Assembly: GCF_040364665.1 (NCBI RefSeq)
Contig: NZ_BAABWX010000001.1
Span: forward strand, 1,550,001 to 1,614,000
Length of the DNA: 64,000 bases
Source: Cognatishimia sp. WU-CL00825
Lineage (GTDB): Bacteria; Pseudomonadota; Alphaproteobacteria; Rhodobacterales; Rhodobacteraceae
Direction of reading: 5' to 3'
In this document: positions 20,747-29,049 of the stretch, one piece after another
How the letters are laid out: every line of letters begins with the position of its first letter
How positions within the stretch are numbered: the stretch's first letter is position 1
Translations under genes and position numbers: made by a program
The notes under the pieces: model-generated
Told to the model about the DNA's origin: nothing
What the model saw: the letters and a program-made list of their open reading frames with translations, nothing else
The model's database searches: none

Positions 20747-21574
20747 TCACTTTGATATTTGCAATCCGATGTTCGCATTAATCTGGTCGACGGTCGCCAG
20801 AACTGTTGCAAGACGCTTTGCATCCGGCGGGTGGGTTCCCCAGAATGAAAGTGTTCCTGCCGCCGTATGCGCCTCTTCAGGTCGGGCAAAGAACTGTGCC
20901 CCTTTGACAGGATCATATCCTGCAGCATGCGCAATTCTCGCCCCCAAAGAATCGCTCTCGAGTTCAAAGGACTGAGAATAAGCCATTGACCCAATTGCTG
21001 CTCCAAGATCCATACTGTTACTCACGGCGTCGTGATCATGATAGGTTCCATAGGGGCTGCTCTGTGCAGTTGCCGCTGCGGCTACGGCCCCCAAAATTAG
21101 AGCACCGGCAAGCGCTTGCTGTTGTTGTTTTTCCAAGTGTCGCCCAATGAGATGACCATATTCATGGCTCAAAACAAAAGCGACCTCATCATCGCTCCCT
21201 GTATCCTTGAGCAAGGGGAGCGAGATCCGGATTACTGGCTTCCCTGAGACTCTGGTAAAATAGGCGTTGCGACTTGCCAGTTTCCGATCAATCTTAATAT
21301 CTACGTCACAATCAAATCCTGCCCTCTCTACCATAAGAACCTTACAGTAAGATTCTCCTGCCCGTTTCACGCGAGGAGAAACACGGGCAAAACGTCGTTG
21401 CGCGGCGTCTTGTGTGAGACTTGCGCGGGCGTGTTCCGAATTTGCTTTTGCAAACATTTTGTTCGCCGAGGCGACATGGATATCAGCGGCTTTGGGGATT
21501 TCAAAGGTCGTGCCACAAGCGCTTAGCATAAACGAAGCGGAGAAGGCCGCGACAATTCGAATGGTTTTAATCAT
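20747..21574 (-). CDS. M48-family metallopeptidase lipoprotein
   Basis: A 275-residue protein. The N-terminus MIKTIRIVAAFSASFMLSAC ends in a lipobox (LSAC), so it is probably anchored to a membrane facing the periplasm. The zinc site is FVLSHEYGHLIGRH (HExxH) with a third ligand in SFELESDSLGARIA. This layout resembles YcaL/LoiP-type M48 lipoproteins that act in envelope quality control; the exact substrate is unknown. It is shorter than BepA and has no visible TPR domain. Isolated on the minus strand, flanked by ppaC and a HAD gene. Confidence 0.88.
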   Translation of the reverse strand: MIKTIRIVAAFSASFMLSACGTTFEIPKAADIHVASANKMFAKANSEHARASLTQDAAQRRFARVSPRVKRAGESYCKVLMVERAGFDCDVDIKIDRKLASRNAYFTRVSGKPVIRISLPLLKDTGSDDEVAFVLSHEYGHLIGRHLEKQQQQALAGALILGAVAAAATAQSSPYGTYHDHDAVSNSMDLGAAIGSMAYSQSFELESDSLGARIAHAAGYDPVKGAQFFARPEEAHTAAGTLSFWGTHPPDAKRLATVLATVDQINANIGLQISK

Positions 21575-21741
21575 GATATTCCAAACTAGTTTTTCTTACT
21601 CAATTCATGCATATTCTACCTTCGATTGAAACAACTATCTCACTTTCGCGTGAAGTCACGTCGGAATGCTCAATTCATGTGTGTCCTATGATTCTGATTA
21701 AAAATTTGTCATATCCTTTGAAAAAACTTTAAAGGCCTCAA

Positions 21742-22617
21742 ATGACCCAAATCATCAATACCCTTTCCGAAATCTCTGATCGTTATGACGCTTTGTTCGT
21801 TGATCTTTGGGGCTGCATGCACAATGGCATTCAGGGTTTTCCAAGCGCGATCAAAGCAATGCAGGAATATCGTGAACGCGGCGGTATTGTGGTGCTGCTG
21901 ACCAATTCGCCCAAACCACGGGCGGGGGTTGCGGTGCAGCTTGAAGAATTTGGCGTGCCCAAGGATACCTATGACACGATTGCCACCTCTGGTGACTCTG
22001 CGCGGTCAGCGATGTTGCGCGGGGCTGTTGGCCAAAAGGTCTATTTCATGGGTGATTGGCAACGGGACGAGGGTTTTTTTGAGCCCCTGAGTTTGCTTGA
22101 GAACCCCGTCAACATTGAGCGCGTGCCTTTGGCACAAGCGGATGGCATTGTCTGCTGCGGGCCAAATGACCCCTTGGCGCATCCGGACACCAACCGCGCT
22201 GATTTTCTGTATGCCAAGACCAAGGGCATGAAACTGTTGTGTGCCAATCCGGATATCGAAGTAGATCGCGGTGAGGTCCGTGAATGGTGTGCGGGTGCTT
22301 TGGCAAAGCTCTATGCCGAAATGGGCGGCGAAAGCCTGTATTTCGGCAAGCCGCATCCGCCAATCTATGATCTGGCGCGCCGCCGTTTGCAATCTTTGGA
22401 ACTCGATATCCCAGATCGGCGCATTCTGGCGATTGGCGATGGGGTGCTTACGGACATCAAAGGCGCGATGGGAGAAGACATTGACTCATTGTTCATCTCG
22501 GGCGGTCTTGCAGCCAGTGAGACAAAAACATCAGTCCAGCCTGACGAAACTTCGCTAAGGGCTTACTTGAAAAAGGAAAAATCCAACCCAACCTTCACAA
22601 TAGGTCACCTACGCTGA
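21742..22617 (+). CDS. TIGR01459-type HAD hydrolase
   Basis: A 291-residue haloacid-dehalogenase phosphatase of the NagD-like class IIA group. Motif I is seen as FVDLWGCMHNG, motif II as VVLLTNSPKPR, and motif IV as AIGDGVLTDIKGA. Note that motif I reads D-L-W-G, the form typical of TIGR01459, and not the standard DxDGT. The usual start MTQIINTLSEI follows AAAGGCC. The substrate is unknown. Operon links are not clear; a MaoC gene follows after 100 bases. Confidence 0.88.
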   Translation: MTQIINTLSEISDRYDALFVDLWGCMHNGIQGFPSAIKAMQEYRERGGIVVLLTNSPKPRAGVAVQLEEFGVPKDTYDTIATSGDSARSAMLRGAVGQKVYFMGDWQRDEGFFEPLSLLENPVNIERVPLAQADGIVCCGPNDPLAHPDTNRADFLYAKTKGMKLLCANPDIEVDRGEVREWCAGALAKLYAEMGGESLYFGKPHPPIYDLARRRLQSLELDIPDRRILAIGDGVLTDIKGAMGEDIDSLFISGGLAASETKTSVQPDETSLRAYLKKEKSNPTFTIGHLR

Positions 22618-22717
22618 CTTAAAAAAAGCTTGATTTTCTGCACCTGCAAAGTAATAAAGTTGCAAGATCGAGTGAATCATCGCTCGATTATTTCAAGCCC
22701 GATCACTGGAGGGTCGA

Positions 22718-23161
22718 ATGTTGGATAATCTGCCACGCGGAACGATCTGCATCGAAGACATCGAAATGGGGATGACCCGTTACCTGCGCAAAGTTGTGAC
22801 CGACGAGGATATTCAAAAATTCTCGGAGATTTCGACGGACCGCAATCCGGTGCATCTGGATGACGACTATGCGCAAGAGACCATTTTTCAGGGACGTATT
22901 GCACATGGCATGTTGACCGCTGGTTTGGTCTCTGCAGTTATCGGCGAGCAATTGCCCGGTCACGGCACCATTTACATGAGTCAGAATTTGAAATTTCTGG
23001 CCCCTGTGCGCCCCGGTGATCTGGTGCTGGCAGAAGTTGAAGTGACAGGCATCGAAATCGCCAAGCGCCGGGTAAAACTGGATTGCCGCTGCATTGTGGA
23101 CGGCAAGAAAGTGTTGATCGGGGAAGCCACGGTTATGGCACCGTCGCGCAAATTCGATTAG
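22718..23161 (+). CDS. MaoC-family hydratase (R-specific enoyl-CoA hydratase-like)
   Basis: A 147-residue single hot-dog domain. The catalytic loop DRNPVHLDDDYAQETIFQGRIAHGML carries the D and H residues of R-specific enoyl-CoA hydratases (PhaJ type). GTIYMSQNLKFLAPVRPGD is the usual following strand. The likely reaction is reversible hydration of trans-2-enoyl-CoA to (R)-3-hydroxyacyl-CoA, linking beta-oxidation to polyhydroxyalkanoate or other pathways. The start at 22718 follows GGAGGG. No pha genes are adjacent, so the pathway is open. Confidence 0.88.
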   Translation: MLDNLPRGTICIEDIEMGMTRYLRKVVTDEDIQKFSEISTDRNPVHLDDDYAQETIFQGRIAHGMLTAGLVSAVIGEQLPGHGTIYMSQNLKFLAPVRPGDLVLAEVEVTGIEIAKRRVKLDCRCIVDGKKVLIGEATVMAPSRKFD

Positions 23162-23293
23162 GCAATTGCCAGCGTCGGGCAACTTTTTAGGTACCTTGTG
23201 AAAGTGTTAGCCAAAAGAACCGGTTTGTCCGTTGGCCCAAACGAAGGCTTTGGCCTGCTACCTTAATGGCGGCTATTGCCCGGTTAGTCTAAT

Positions 23294-23355
23294 GGGGGCT
23301 TTGCCCCCCGGGGCAAATCGAAATTTGCCTCTCCCCCCAGAGTATTTATAGAAAA
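23294..23355 (-). repeat. Intergenic repeat, copy C (divergent, inverted), with two hairpins
   Basis: Read on the minus strand: CTTTTCTATAAATACTC then GGGGGGAG, hairpin GGCAAAT-TTCG-ATTTGCC, and GGGGGC-AAA-GCCCCC. The order of parts matches copy B at 19601-19667. The core is less conserved than in copies A, B and D. Confidence 0.6.
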
Positions 23356-23425
23356 GTGAATATGCAGTGCGCGCATTGCTGCAATGCTGCTTGCATGGCG
23401 ATGCACACAAAGCTAACCCTTCGCC

Positions 23426-24358
23426 ATGCGCATTATCCGTGATTATCAATTTGTCGCCAAAGAAAACCGAGGGGCAAGCGCCGCCATCGGCAACTTTGAC
23501 GGTGTCCACATCGGGCATCAAGCCGTGATTGCATTGGCGCAGGCGGCCGCCCCGCAAGCCCCTCTTGGGGTGATGACGTTTGAGCCGCATCCGCGGGCTT
23601 ATTTTGCACCCGATGCCGCACCGTTTCGCCTGACCAACGCCGATGCCCGCGCCCATCGCTTGGAAAAGCTGGGGGTGCAGCGCTTGTTTGAACTGCCGTT
23701 TAATGCGGCCTTGGCAGGTTTGACACCTCGGGAATTTGCCGAGCAGGTTATTGTGCGCGGCCTGGGGCTGAGCCATGTGGTGATTGGCGCAAACTTTTGC
23801 TTTGGCAAAGGGCGTGCTGGCACAGCCAAAGATCTAGAGCGCTTTGGGGCCGAATTGGGTTTTGGCGTGACAATTGCGCCCTTGGTCTTGGCCGGTGACG
23901 GGCAAGTGTCATCAACCAATATCCGCAATGCTTTGAGCGATGGACGGCCTCGTGACGCCGCTGATATGTTGGGACATTGGCACCGTATCGAAGGGCCGGT
24001 CATTGGCGGCGAACAACGCGGGCGCGAGTTGGGATTCCCAACGGCAAATATGTCTATCCAGGGGCTGCATCCGCCAAAGTTCGGGGTTTATGCGGTTTTG
24101 ATTGATGTGTTAGAAGGGCCGCATAAGGGCACATATCATGGGGCGAGCTCTGTGGGCGTGCGACCGATGTTTGGCCAGAACACCGCCAATATTGAAACCT
24201 TTTTGTTTGATTTTTCTGGCGACCTTTATGGCACGCCCTTGTCGGTTGGGCTGGTAGAATACCTGCGGCCAGAATTGAAATTTGACGGGCTTGATGCATT
24301 GATCGCCCAAATGGATAAGGACTGCGCAGCATGTCGCGACATATTGGCAGACCTATGA
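23426..24358 (+). CDS. ribF: Bifunctional riboflavin kinase/FAD synthetase
   Basis: A 310-residue enzyme that makes FMN from riboflavin and then FAD. The N-terminal adenylyltransferase domain shows GNFDGVHIGHQAVI and STNIRNALSDG; the C-terminal kinase domain shows RGRELGFPTANM and GVYAVLIDV. The length is standard. Its TGA overlaps the ATG of the next gene (ATGA), which indicates translational coupling and an operon ribF-ycgN-threonine aldolase. Confidence 0.97.
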   Translation: MRIIRDYQFVAKENRGASAAIGNFDGVHIGHQAVIALAQAAAPQAPLGVMTFEPHPRAYFAPDAAPFRLTNADARAHRLEKLGVQRLFELPFNAALAGLTPREFAEQVIVRGLGLSHVVIGANFCFGKGRAGTAKDLERFGAELGFGVTIAPLVLAGDGQVSSTNIRNALSDGRPRDAADMLGHWHRIEGPVIGGEQRGRELGFPTANMSIQGLHPPKFGVYAVLIDVLEGPHKGTYHGASSVGVRPMFGQNTANIETFLFDFSGDLYGTPLSVGLVEYLRPELKFDGLDALIAQMDKDCAACRDILADL

Positions 24359-24828
24359 GCAAGGACCCAATTGAGCGCGATGGCTTGGGCAAACGGTTCT
24401 GGGAACGCAAACCCCTGACAAAGCTGAACCAGCAGGAATGGGAAGCGCTGTGTGATGGGTGCGGAAAATGCTGTTTGAACAAATTAGAAGACGAGGATAG
24501 CGGCGAAGTTGTGCTGACCCGCGTGGCCTGTCGATTGCTGGACGACAGCACATGTCGTTGTGCCCAATACGACATTCGCCATCAATTCATCCCAGAATGT
24601 ATCGTGATGACGCCAGAGAACCTGGAATCGCATGCCTATTGGCTGCCCAAAACCTGCGCCTATCGCTTGATTTGGGAGGGAAAACCGCTGTTTGGCTGGC
24701 ATCCATTGATCACAGGCGATGCTGACACGGTGCATGCGGCGGGTGTCTCTGTCAAAGACATGACGGTGTCGGAATTTGAAACGCCGCTTGAGGAATGGGA
24801 AGACTATTTGATCGAGGAACCCAGCTGA
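24355..24828 (+). CDS. YcgN/UPF0260 family cysteine-cluster protein
   Basis: A 157-residue protein of the UPF0260 family, with a conserved cysteine set: LCDGCGKCCLN, RVACRLLDDSTCRCAQY, PECIVMTP and LPKTCAYRL. The cysteines suggest iron-sulfur or zinc binding, but the role is not established. The start at 24355 overlaps the ribF stop, and its own TGA overlaps the ATG of the threonine aldolase gene (TGATG), so three proteins are translated from one message with no gaps. An upstream in-frame ATG within ribF is less likely. Confidence 0.92.
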   Translation: MSKDPIERDGLGKRFWERKPLTKLNQQEWEALCDGCGKCCLNKLEDEDSGEVVLTRVACRLLDDSTCRCAQYDIRHQFIPECIVMTPENLESHAYWLPKTCAYRLIWEGKPLFGWHPLITGDADTVHAAGVSVKDMTVSEFETPLEEWEDYLIEEPS

Positions 24829-25859
24829 TGCACTTTGCCTCTGACAATGCCGGAATTGTTCATCCGCAGATACTGGCGGCGCTTTCAGAGGCCAATCAGG
24901 GGTTTGCCATGGCTTATGGCAATGATGAGGTCACCAAGGCGGCGCAAGAGCGGCTGCGGACATTGTTTGAATCCCCTTTAGCAGAGGTATTTTTTGTCCC
25001 AACGGGCACCGCGGCGAATGCCTTGGCCTTGGCCAGCTTTACGCAGCCGTTTCAGACGGTATATTGCACGCCGCTTGCCCATATTCAGGAAGACGAGGCA
25101 AACGCCCCTGAGTTTTTCACCGGGGGTGCCAAGCTGACATTGGTAGGGGCGCAAGACAAGATGCAGCCGTCCGACCTGAGGGCCGCGCTTGAAAGATCGG
25201 AACAACGGGGCGTTCATGGCGCACAGGCTGGCCCAGTTTCTATCACCCAGGTCACCGAATTTGGGCAGGTCTATACGCTGGATGAACTGTCTGCGCTTAC
25301 AGAGATTGCAAGAGCTTTTGGTGTGCCGGTGCATTTGGATGGCGCGCGATTTGCAAATGCCTGTGCAACGCTGAACTGCAGCGCGGCGGATATGACATGG
25401 AAATCGGGCGTTGATGTCGCTTGTTTTGGCGGAACCAAAAATGGCTGCATGGGCGTCGAAGCTGTGGTGATTTTTAACCCAGATCTCGCGCAAAGCTTTC
25501 AGTTGCGCCGGAAACGCGCCGGGCATCTTTTTTCAAAACAAAGGTATCTTGCAGCGCAAATGCTTGGGTATCTGGAAAACGACCTGTGGCTTTCACTTGC
25601 CAAACAATCCAACCAGAATTGTGCCTATTTGGCGTCCAAGCTGCGCGGGGTCGCAGGAGTTGAATTTGACTATGCGCCAGAGGCCAATCTGATATTTTGC
25701 AACTTCCCAACTGACATGCATACTCGATTGATGGCAGCTGGGGCGCAGTACCACGTAACCACTGCGCCGGCAGATGCGCGGCAATCTGCGCGGTTGGTTT
25801 GTGATTGGTCGATATCAACAGCGCAAATAGATGCATTTGTGGCCGCAATGACTGACTAA
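24828..25859 (+). CDS. Low-specificity threonine aldolase-type PLP enzyme
   Basis: A 343-residue fold-type I PLP enzyme of the threonine aldolase/beta-eliminating lyase family. It begins MHFASDNAGIVHPQILAAL; family features include FVPTGTAANALAL, GVPVHLDGARFANA and the PLP-lysine segment DVACFGGTKNGCMG. The expected reaction is cleavage of threonine or allo-threonine to glycine and acetaldehyde. The start is fixed by the TGATG overlap with the upstream gene. Last gene of the ribF operon; convergent with trkH. Confidence 0.92.
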   Translation: MHFASDNAGIVHPQILAALSEANQGFAMAYGNDEVTKAAQERLRTLFESPLAEVFFVPTGTAANALALASFTQPFQTVYCTPLAHIQEDEANAPEFFTGGAKLTLVGAQDKMQPSDLRAALERSEQRGVHGAQAGPVSITQVTEFGQVYTLDELSALTEIARAFGVPVHLDGARFANACATLNCSAADMTWKSGVDVACFGGTKNGCMGVEAVVIFNPDLAQSFQLRRKRAGHLFSKQRYLAAQMLGYLENDLWLSLAKQSNQNCAYLASKLRGVAGVEFDYAPEANLIFCNFPTDMHTRLMAAGAQYHVTTAPADARQSARLVCDWSISTAQIDAFVAAMTD

Positions 25860-25869
25860 GGCTGGTCGT

Positions 25870-27318
25870 TTAAGCGCGCCAAAAGTTGGGTGTCAACATC
25901 GCGTAAACTGCCAATAATTCGAGCCGCCCAATCAGCATACCAATCGACAAAAGCCACTTAGCGGTATCATTTAGCGGTGCAAAATTTCCGGCTGGCCCGA
26001 TGGTGTCGCCCAATCCAGGGCCGATATTGGCAATCGCGGCTGCTGCCCCGGATAGTGACGTGACAAAATCCAATCCCGTCATGCCCAGTAAAACCGCGAG
26101 AACGCCGAGCGTCACAATGAAAAAGACGAAAAACACCATCACAGAGTTCAGGACATCTTCGTCAACTTTTCGGCCATTGTAGCGCGGGGTGAATATGCCG
26201 CTTGGCGAGTGGATTTTCTGGATCTGAACTTTGATGGCAGAAAACAACAGCTGATAGCGGAAGATTTTTATAGAGCAAGCGGTTGAGCCAGCGCAGCCAC
26301 CGATTAGCCCCACAAAGAAAATCAAAGCAATGAGGAAATTGCCCCAAGTCATGTAATTGGCACTGGCATAGCCGGTACCTGTGGTGATCGAGGTGATGTT
26401 AAATAGTGCTTGGCGGAAAGCCGGTTCAATGTCACGACCCTGCGCAAGGGACAGCACCAACGAGGTGGTCACCACCAGAACAATAATGGTGGCAAAAAAC
26501 ATCTGCACTTGGCGGTCACGAAACAGCGGCTGCGCGGAGCCGTTGACCATTTGCACATAGCGTACAAAGGGCAATGCGGCGAGCAGCATAAAGAGTGACG
26601 CAACATATTCCCCGCCGCCCTTGAACGCGCCAAACGAGGCGTCGTAATTCGCAAACCCCCCGGTGGCGATGGTGGTGAACGCATGCACTGTGGCATCAAA
26701 TGAATTCATGCCAGTCATCAAGTAGGCGAGAAAACACACAAAGGTCAGCGTGACATAGATTACGGAGATTTGGCTGGAAATCGCTGTGGCGCGCGGCAGG
26801 ATTTTCCCAAAGGTATCAAAGCCTTCTGATCGAAAAATCTGCATGCCGCCGACACGTAGTTCGGGCAAGAAAACCATGGCAACAACAATAATGCCAATGC
26901 CACCAAGCCATTGCAGAATACCGCGCCACAGCAACAGACCTTTGGGCAATTCGTCAAGACCAGAAAAGACGGTTGATCCAGTGGTTGTCAGGCCGGACAT
27001 GGCTTCGAAAAACGCGTCAACAAAGCGGGCCTCTGTGTCACCCAACATAAAGGGCAGCGCGCCAAACAACGGCAAGGCCAGCCAGACACCAGTGGTTAAT
27101 AAAAACGTCTGTTGCAGGTTCAAACCAGTCCGGTTGCCACTTTGACAGGACAAAGAAACAAGCCCGCCGACGAGCACTGTCAAAAGCGCGCTTTGCAGGA
27201 ATGCGGGCCAATGCCCCCGCCCCTCGGCAATATCAATCGCCATGGGCATCAACATGGTGAGCCCAAGCATCGCGACCAACAGGCCAATCACATATCCAAC
27301 GGGTCTTAGATCAAACAT
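25870..27318 (-). CDS. trkH: TrkH-family potassium uptake protein
   Basis: A 482-residue inner-membrane potassium translocator. The four pore loops with central glycines can be seen: SGLTTTGSTVF, FTTIATGGFANY, ITSITTGTGYASA and AIANIGPGLGDT. It has about ten membrane helices and a PELRVGGMQIFRSEGFD loop typical of TrkH/TrkG. Trk systems need the cytoplasmic TrkA subunit; trkA is not adjacent here. The ribosome-binding site before the ATG is weak. Confidence 0.95.
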   Translation of the reverse strand: MFDLRPVGYVIGLLVAMLGLTMLMPMAIDIAEGRGHWPAFLQSALLTVLVGGLVSLSCQSGNRTGLNLQQTFLLTTGVWLALPLFGALPFMLGDTEARFVDAFFEAMSGLTTTGSTVFSGLDELPKGLLLWRGILQWLGGIGIIVVAMVFLPELRVGGMQIFRSEGFDTFGKILPRATAISSQISVIYVTLTFVCFLAYLMTGMNSFDATVHAFTTIATGGFANYDASFGAFKGGGEYVASLFMLLAALPFVRYVQMVNGSAQPLFRDRQVQMFFATIIVLVVTTSLVLSLAQGRDIEPAFRQALFNITSITTGTGYASANYMTWGNFLIALIFFVGLIGGCAGSTACSIKIFRYQLLFSAIKVQIQKIHSPSGIFTPRYNGRKVDEDVLNSVMVFFVFFIVTLGVLAVLLGMTGLDFVTSLSGAAAAIANIGPGLGDTIGPAGNFAPLNDTAKWLLSIGMLIGRLELLAVYAMLTPNFWRA

Positions 27319-27374
27319 TCTGTGCAGGGTTGGCGTGGTTGCCGTGCGGTGTCAAGCACTGGCGGGGGCACGGC

Positions 27375-27764
27375 TTAGTTAACTTCACCAAACAAGCGCA
27401 AGCTTTCGGTGCGTTGCCGAGTTTCCCGGGCAAAACAGGACCAATACAGCAAGGGTTGCATCGACCCGCCTCTCGCGATGGTGCCTTCAAGCGCACAGGC
27501 TTTGTCACGGAAATCGATCCATGCGCGTTGAGCGTTCCTCAGCAGCGTTGCGGCGGGAATATCGGTTTGACTGATGTAGGCGTCCTGAGACTTTGCCTGG
27601 GCCATAGCTATGCCATAGGCCAGATTCAGATCTTGGTCAGCAGCCTGCCATTCCAAATGGGCACATTGATTCATTGCTTGTTGCGTCATCGCGTTTTCGC
27701 AATCAATATCCTGTGCAAACACCGGGGTAGCGCAAAGGGCCACAAGACAAAGAATGCGATGCAT
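27375..27764 (-). CDS. LprI-like (DUF1311) periplasmic protein
   Basis: A 129-residue protein with signal peptide MHRILCLVALCATPVFAQ and the DUF1311/LprI pattern: DCENAMTQQAMNQCAHLEWQ, then LRNAQRAWIDFRDKACALEG, with four cysteines likely forming disulfides. LprI homologues include lysozyme inhibitors, but many members have no tested function. The start at 27764 is chosen because the signal peptide begins there; the longer frame overlaps folE2. It follows folE2 with a 16-base gap and is probably co-transcribed. Confidence 0.85.
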   Translation of the reverse strand: MHRILCLVALCATPVFAQDIDCENAMTQQAMNQCAHLEWQAADQDLNLAYGIAMAQAKSQDAYISQTDIPAATLLRNAQRAWIDFRDKACALEGTIARGGSMQPLLYWSCFARETRQRTESLRLFGEVN

Positions 27765-27780
27765 AGGGCGCTCCGGGAAT

Positions 27781-28881
27781 TTAGCCGACGTGGAACAGCG
27801 TGGTGAATAATTTTGGATCAATCGAATTGCCAACAAAAGTGTCGCCCTCTGTGAGGATCGACACCGCATCATGGCTGTGCAGGCTTTCTTGATGGCTGGC
27901 AATCACCCGAAAATCGCCAATGCGATCATCTTGTTGCAACTCGTGGCAAAAGAGCCGCGCAGCATCCTCGACAAAAATTGGGTTGGCCGCGTTAAGCTCT
28001 GCGAATGCCTGTTCGTCTTCGCGTTTCACCATGACTTGGGTTTCGGTTGGCACCGCGCAGCGGGCCATTTCGATCAGATCTTCAAACCACAGCCGTTGAA
28101 TGGGGGTTGTTACTACTGAAATGCGCGCCACTGACCGCTGAGAATGCGGTGTCGCAAGCTGGCCACGTGATTGACGCGCGTGTTCGGACAATTCCAATGA
28201 ACACGGACAGGTCGAGGAATAGACGTAATCAAGATGCATGATTTTCAGCGCCTTGCCGTCGACTTCGACCTTTTCCATGGCCAGATCATAATACTGGTAG
28301 CCTTCTAGACCCGAGCGTAAAGATTCAATTTTCATGGGATAGCGAAAGCGCATCTGAATACGGGCATCAAAGCTTTCCAGATCAGCTTTGTAATCAGCCA
28401 GCGCATGTTCCAGCACCTCGAAACTGAAGGTCTTTTCAGCATGTTTGTAAAAAGACCGCATGATCCGGGACATGTTGATGCCCTTTTTGTCCTCTTCTAG
28501 ACTGACTGTGCCGGTCACCGAGGTTTCCAACGTAACATCGCCACCTTCGCGCGTGCGGTAACTTATGGGCAGCCGGAAATTTGAAATGCCAACGTGTTGG
28601 ATTTGTTTTTTGGCCCCTTTAATCAGGCTTGTGGGGCCGTTCTGCAGGTCAGGTAAGCTGGCCTTGTAGGCATCGGTAACGGTAAAATCATCCGTGTAGG
28701 TGCGCGACAGTTCAGGGTAATTCATAACCTCGCGCCCCGGCAACAGGCGCGCGATAGCGGGATCAAGCTCTGCGATTTCAGTAGGCGTGGCCGTTTTGGC
28801 CCAAACACGCAATTGCTCTAAGGCGCTTTTGGCCTCGGTCCGGCTGACCGGCGATCCACCTTTGGGTGACTGAATGTTCAT
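27781..28881 (-). CDS. folE2: GTP cyclohydrolase FolE2 (type IB)
   Basis: A 366-residue enzyme that converts GTP to 7,8-dihydroneopterin triphosphate, the first step of folate synthesis, by a metal-flexible alternative to zinc-dependent FolE. The catalytic cysteine region reads YVYSSTCPCSLELSEHARQ, and GVSNFRLPISYRTREGGDV is typical. The length is at the long end for the family, with an N-terminal extension before ELDPAIARLLPG. AAGGG precedes the ATG. No zinc-uptake-regulator box was recognised upstream. Together with pabB/pabC at 8-9.6 kb it supports a full folate pathway. Confidence 0.95.
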   Translation of the reverse strand: MNIQSPKGGSPVSRTEAKSALEQLRVWAKTATPTEIAELDPAIARLLPGREVMNYPELSRTYTDDFTVTDAYKASLPDLQNGPTSLIKGAKKQIQHVGISNFRLPISYRTREGGDVTLETSVTGTVSLEEDKKGINMSRIMRSFYKHAEKTFSFEVLEHALADYKADLESFDARIQMRFRYPMKIESLRSGLEGYQYYDLAMEKVEVDGKALKIMHLDYVYSSTCPCSLELSEHARQSRGQLATPHSQRSVARISVVTTPIQRLWFEDLIEMARCAVPTETQVMVKREDEQAFAELNAANPIFVEDAARLFCHELQQDDRIGDFRVIASHQESLHSHDAVSILTEGDTFVGNSIDPKLFTTLFHVG

Positions 28882-28994
28882 GGAGATACCCTTTTGCCGA
28901 CCTACGCATTCCTAGCTTAATGGTAAGCGCCATAAAATGCCAATTTAGCCACAATGGGTAGCGGAAAACGACAAAAACGGCCTCATTGGCGGAA

Positions 28995-29027
28995 ACAAAA
29001 AAACACCCACCCAGAGGGCAGATGTTT
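28995..29027 (-). terminator. Rho-independent terminator of metZ
   Basis: On the minus strand AACATCTGCCC and GGGTGGGTGTT pair fully (with G-U pairs) around a TCT loop, followed by seven thymines. It starts 22 bases after the metZ stop. Confidence 0.85.
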
Positions 29028-29049
29028 TCTTGTCGCTAATCGAATTGTC

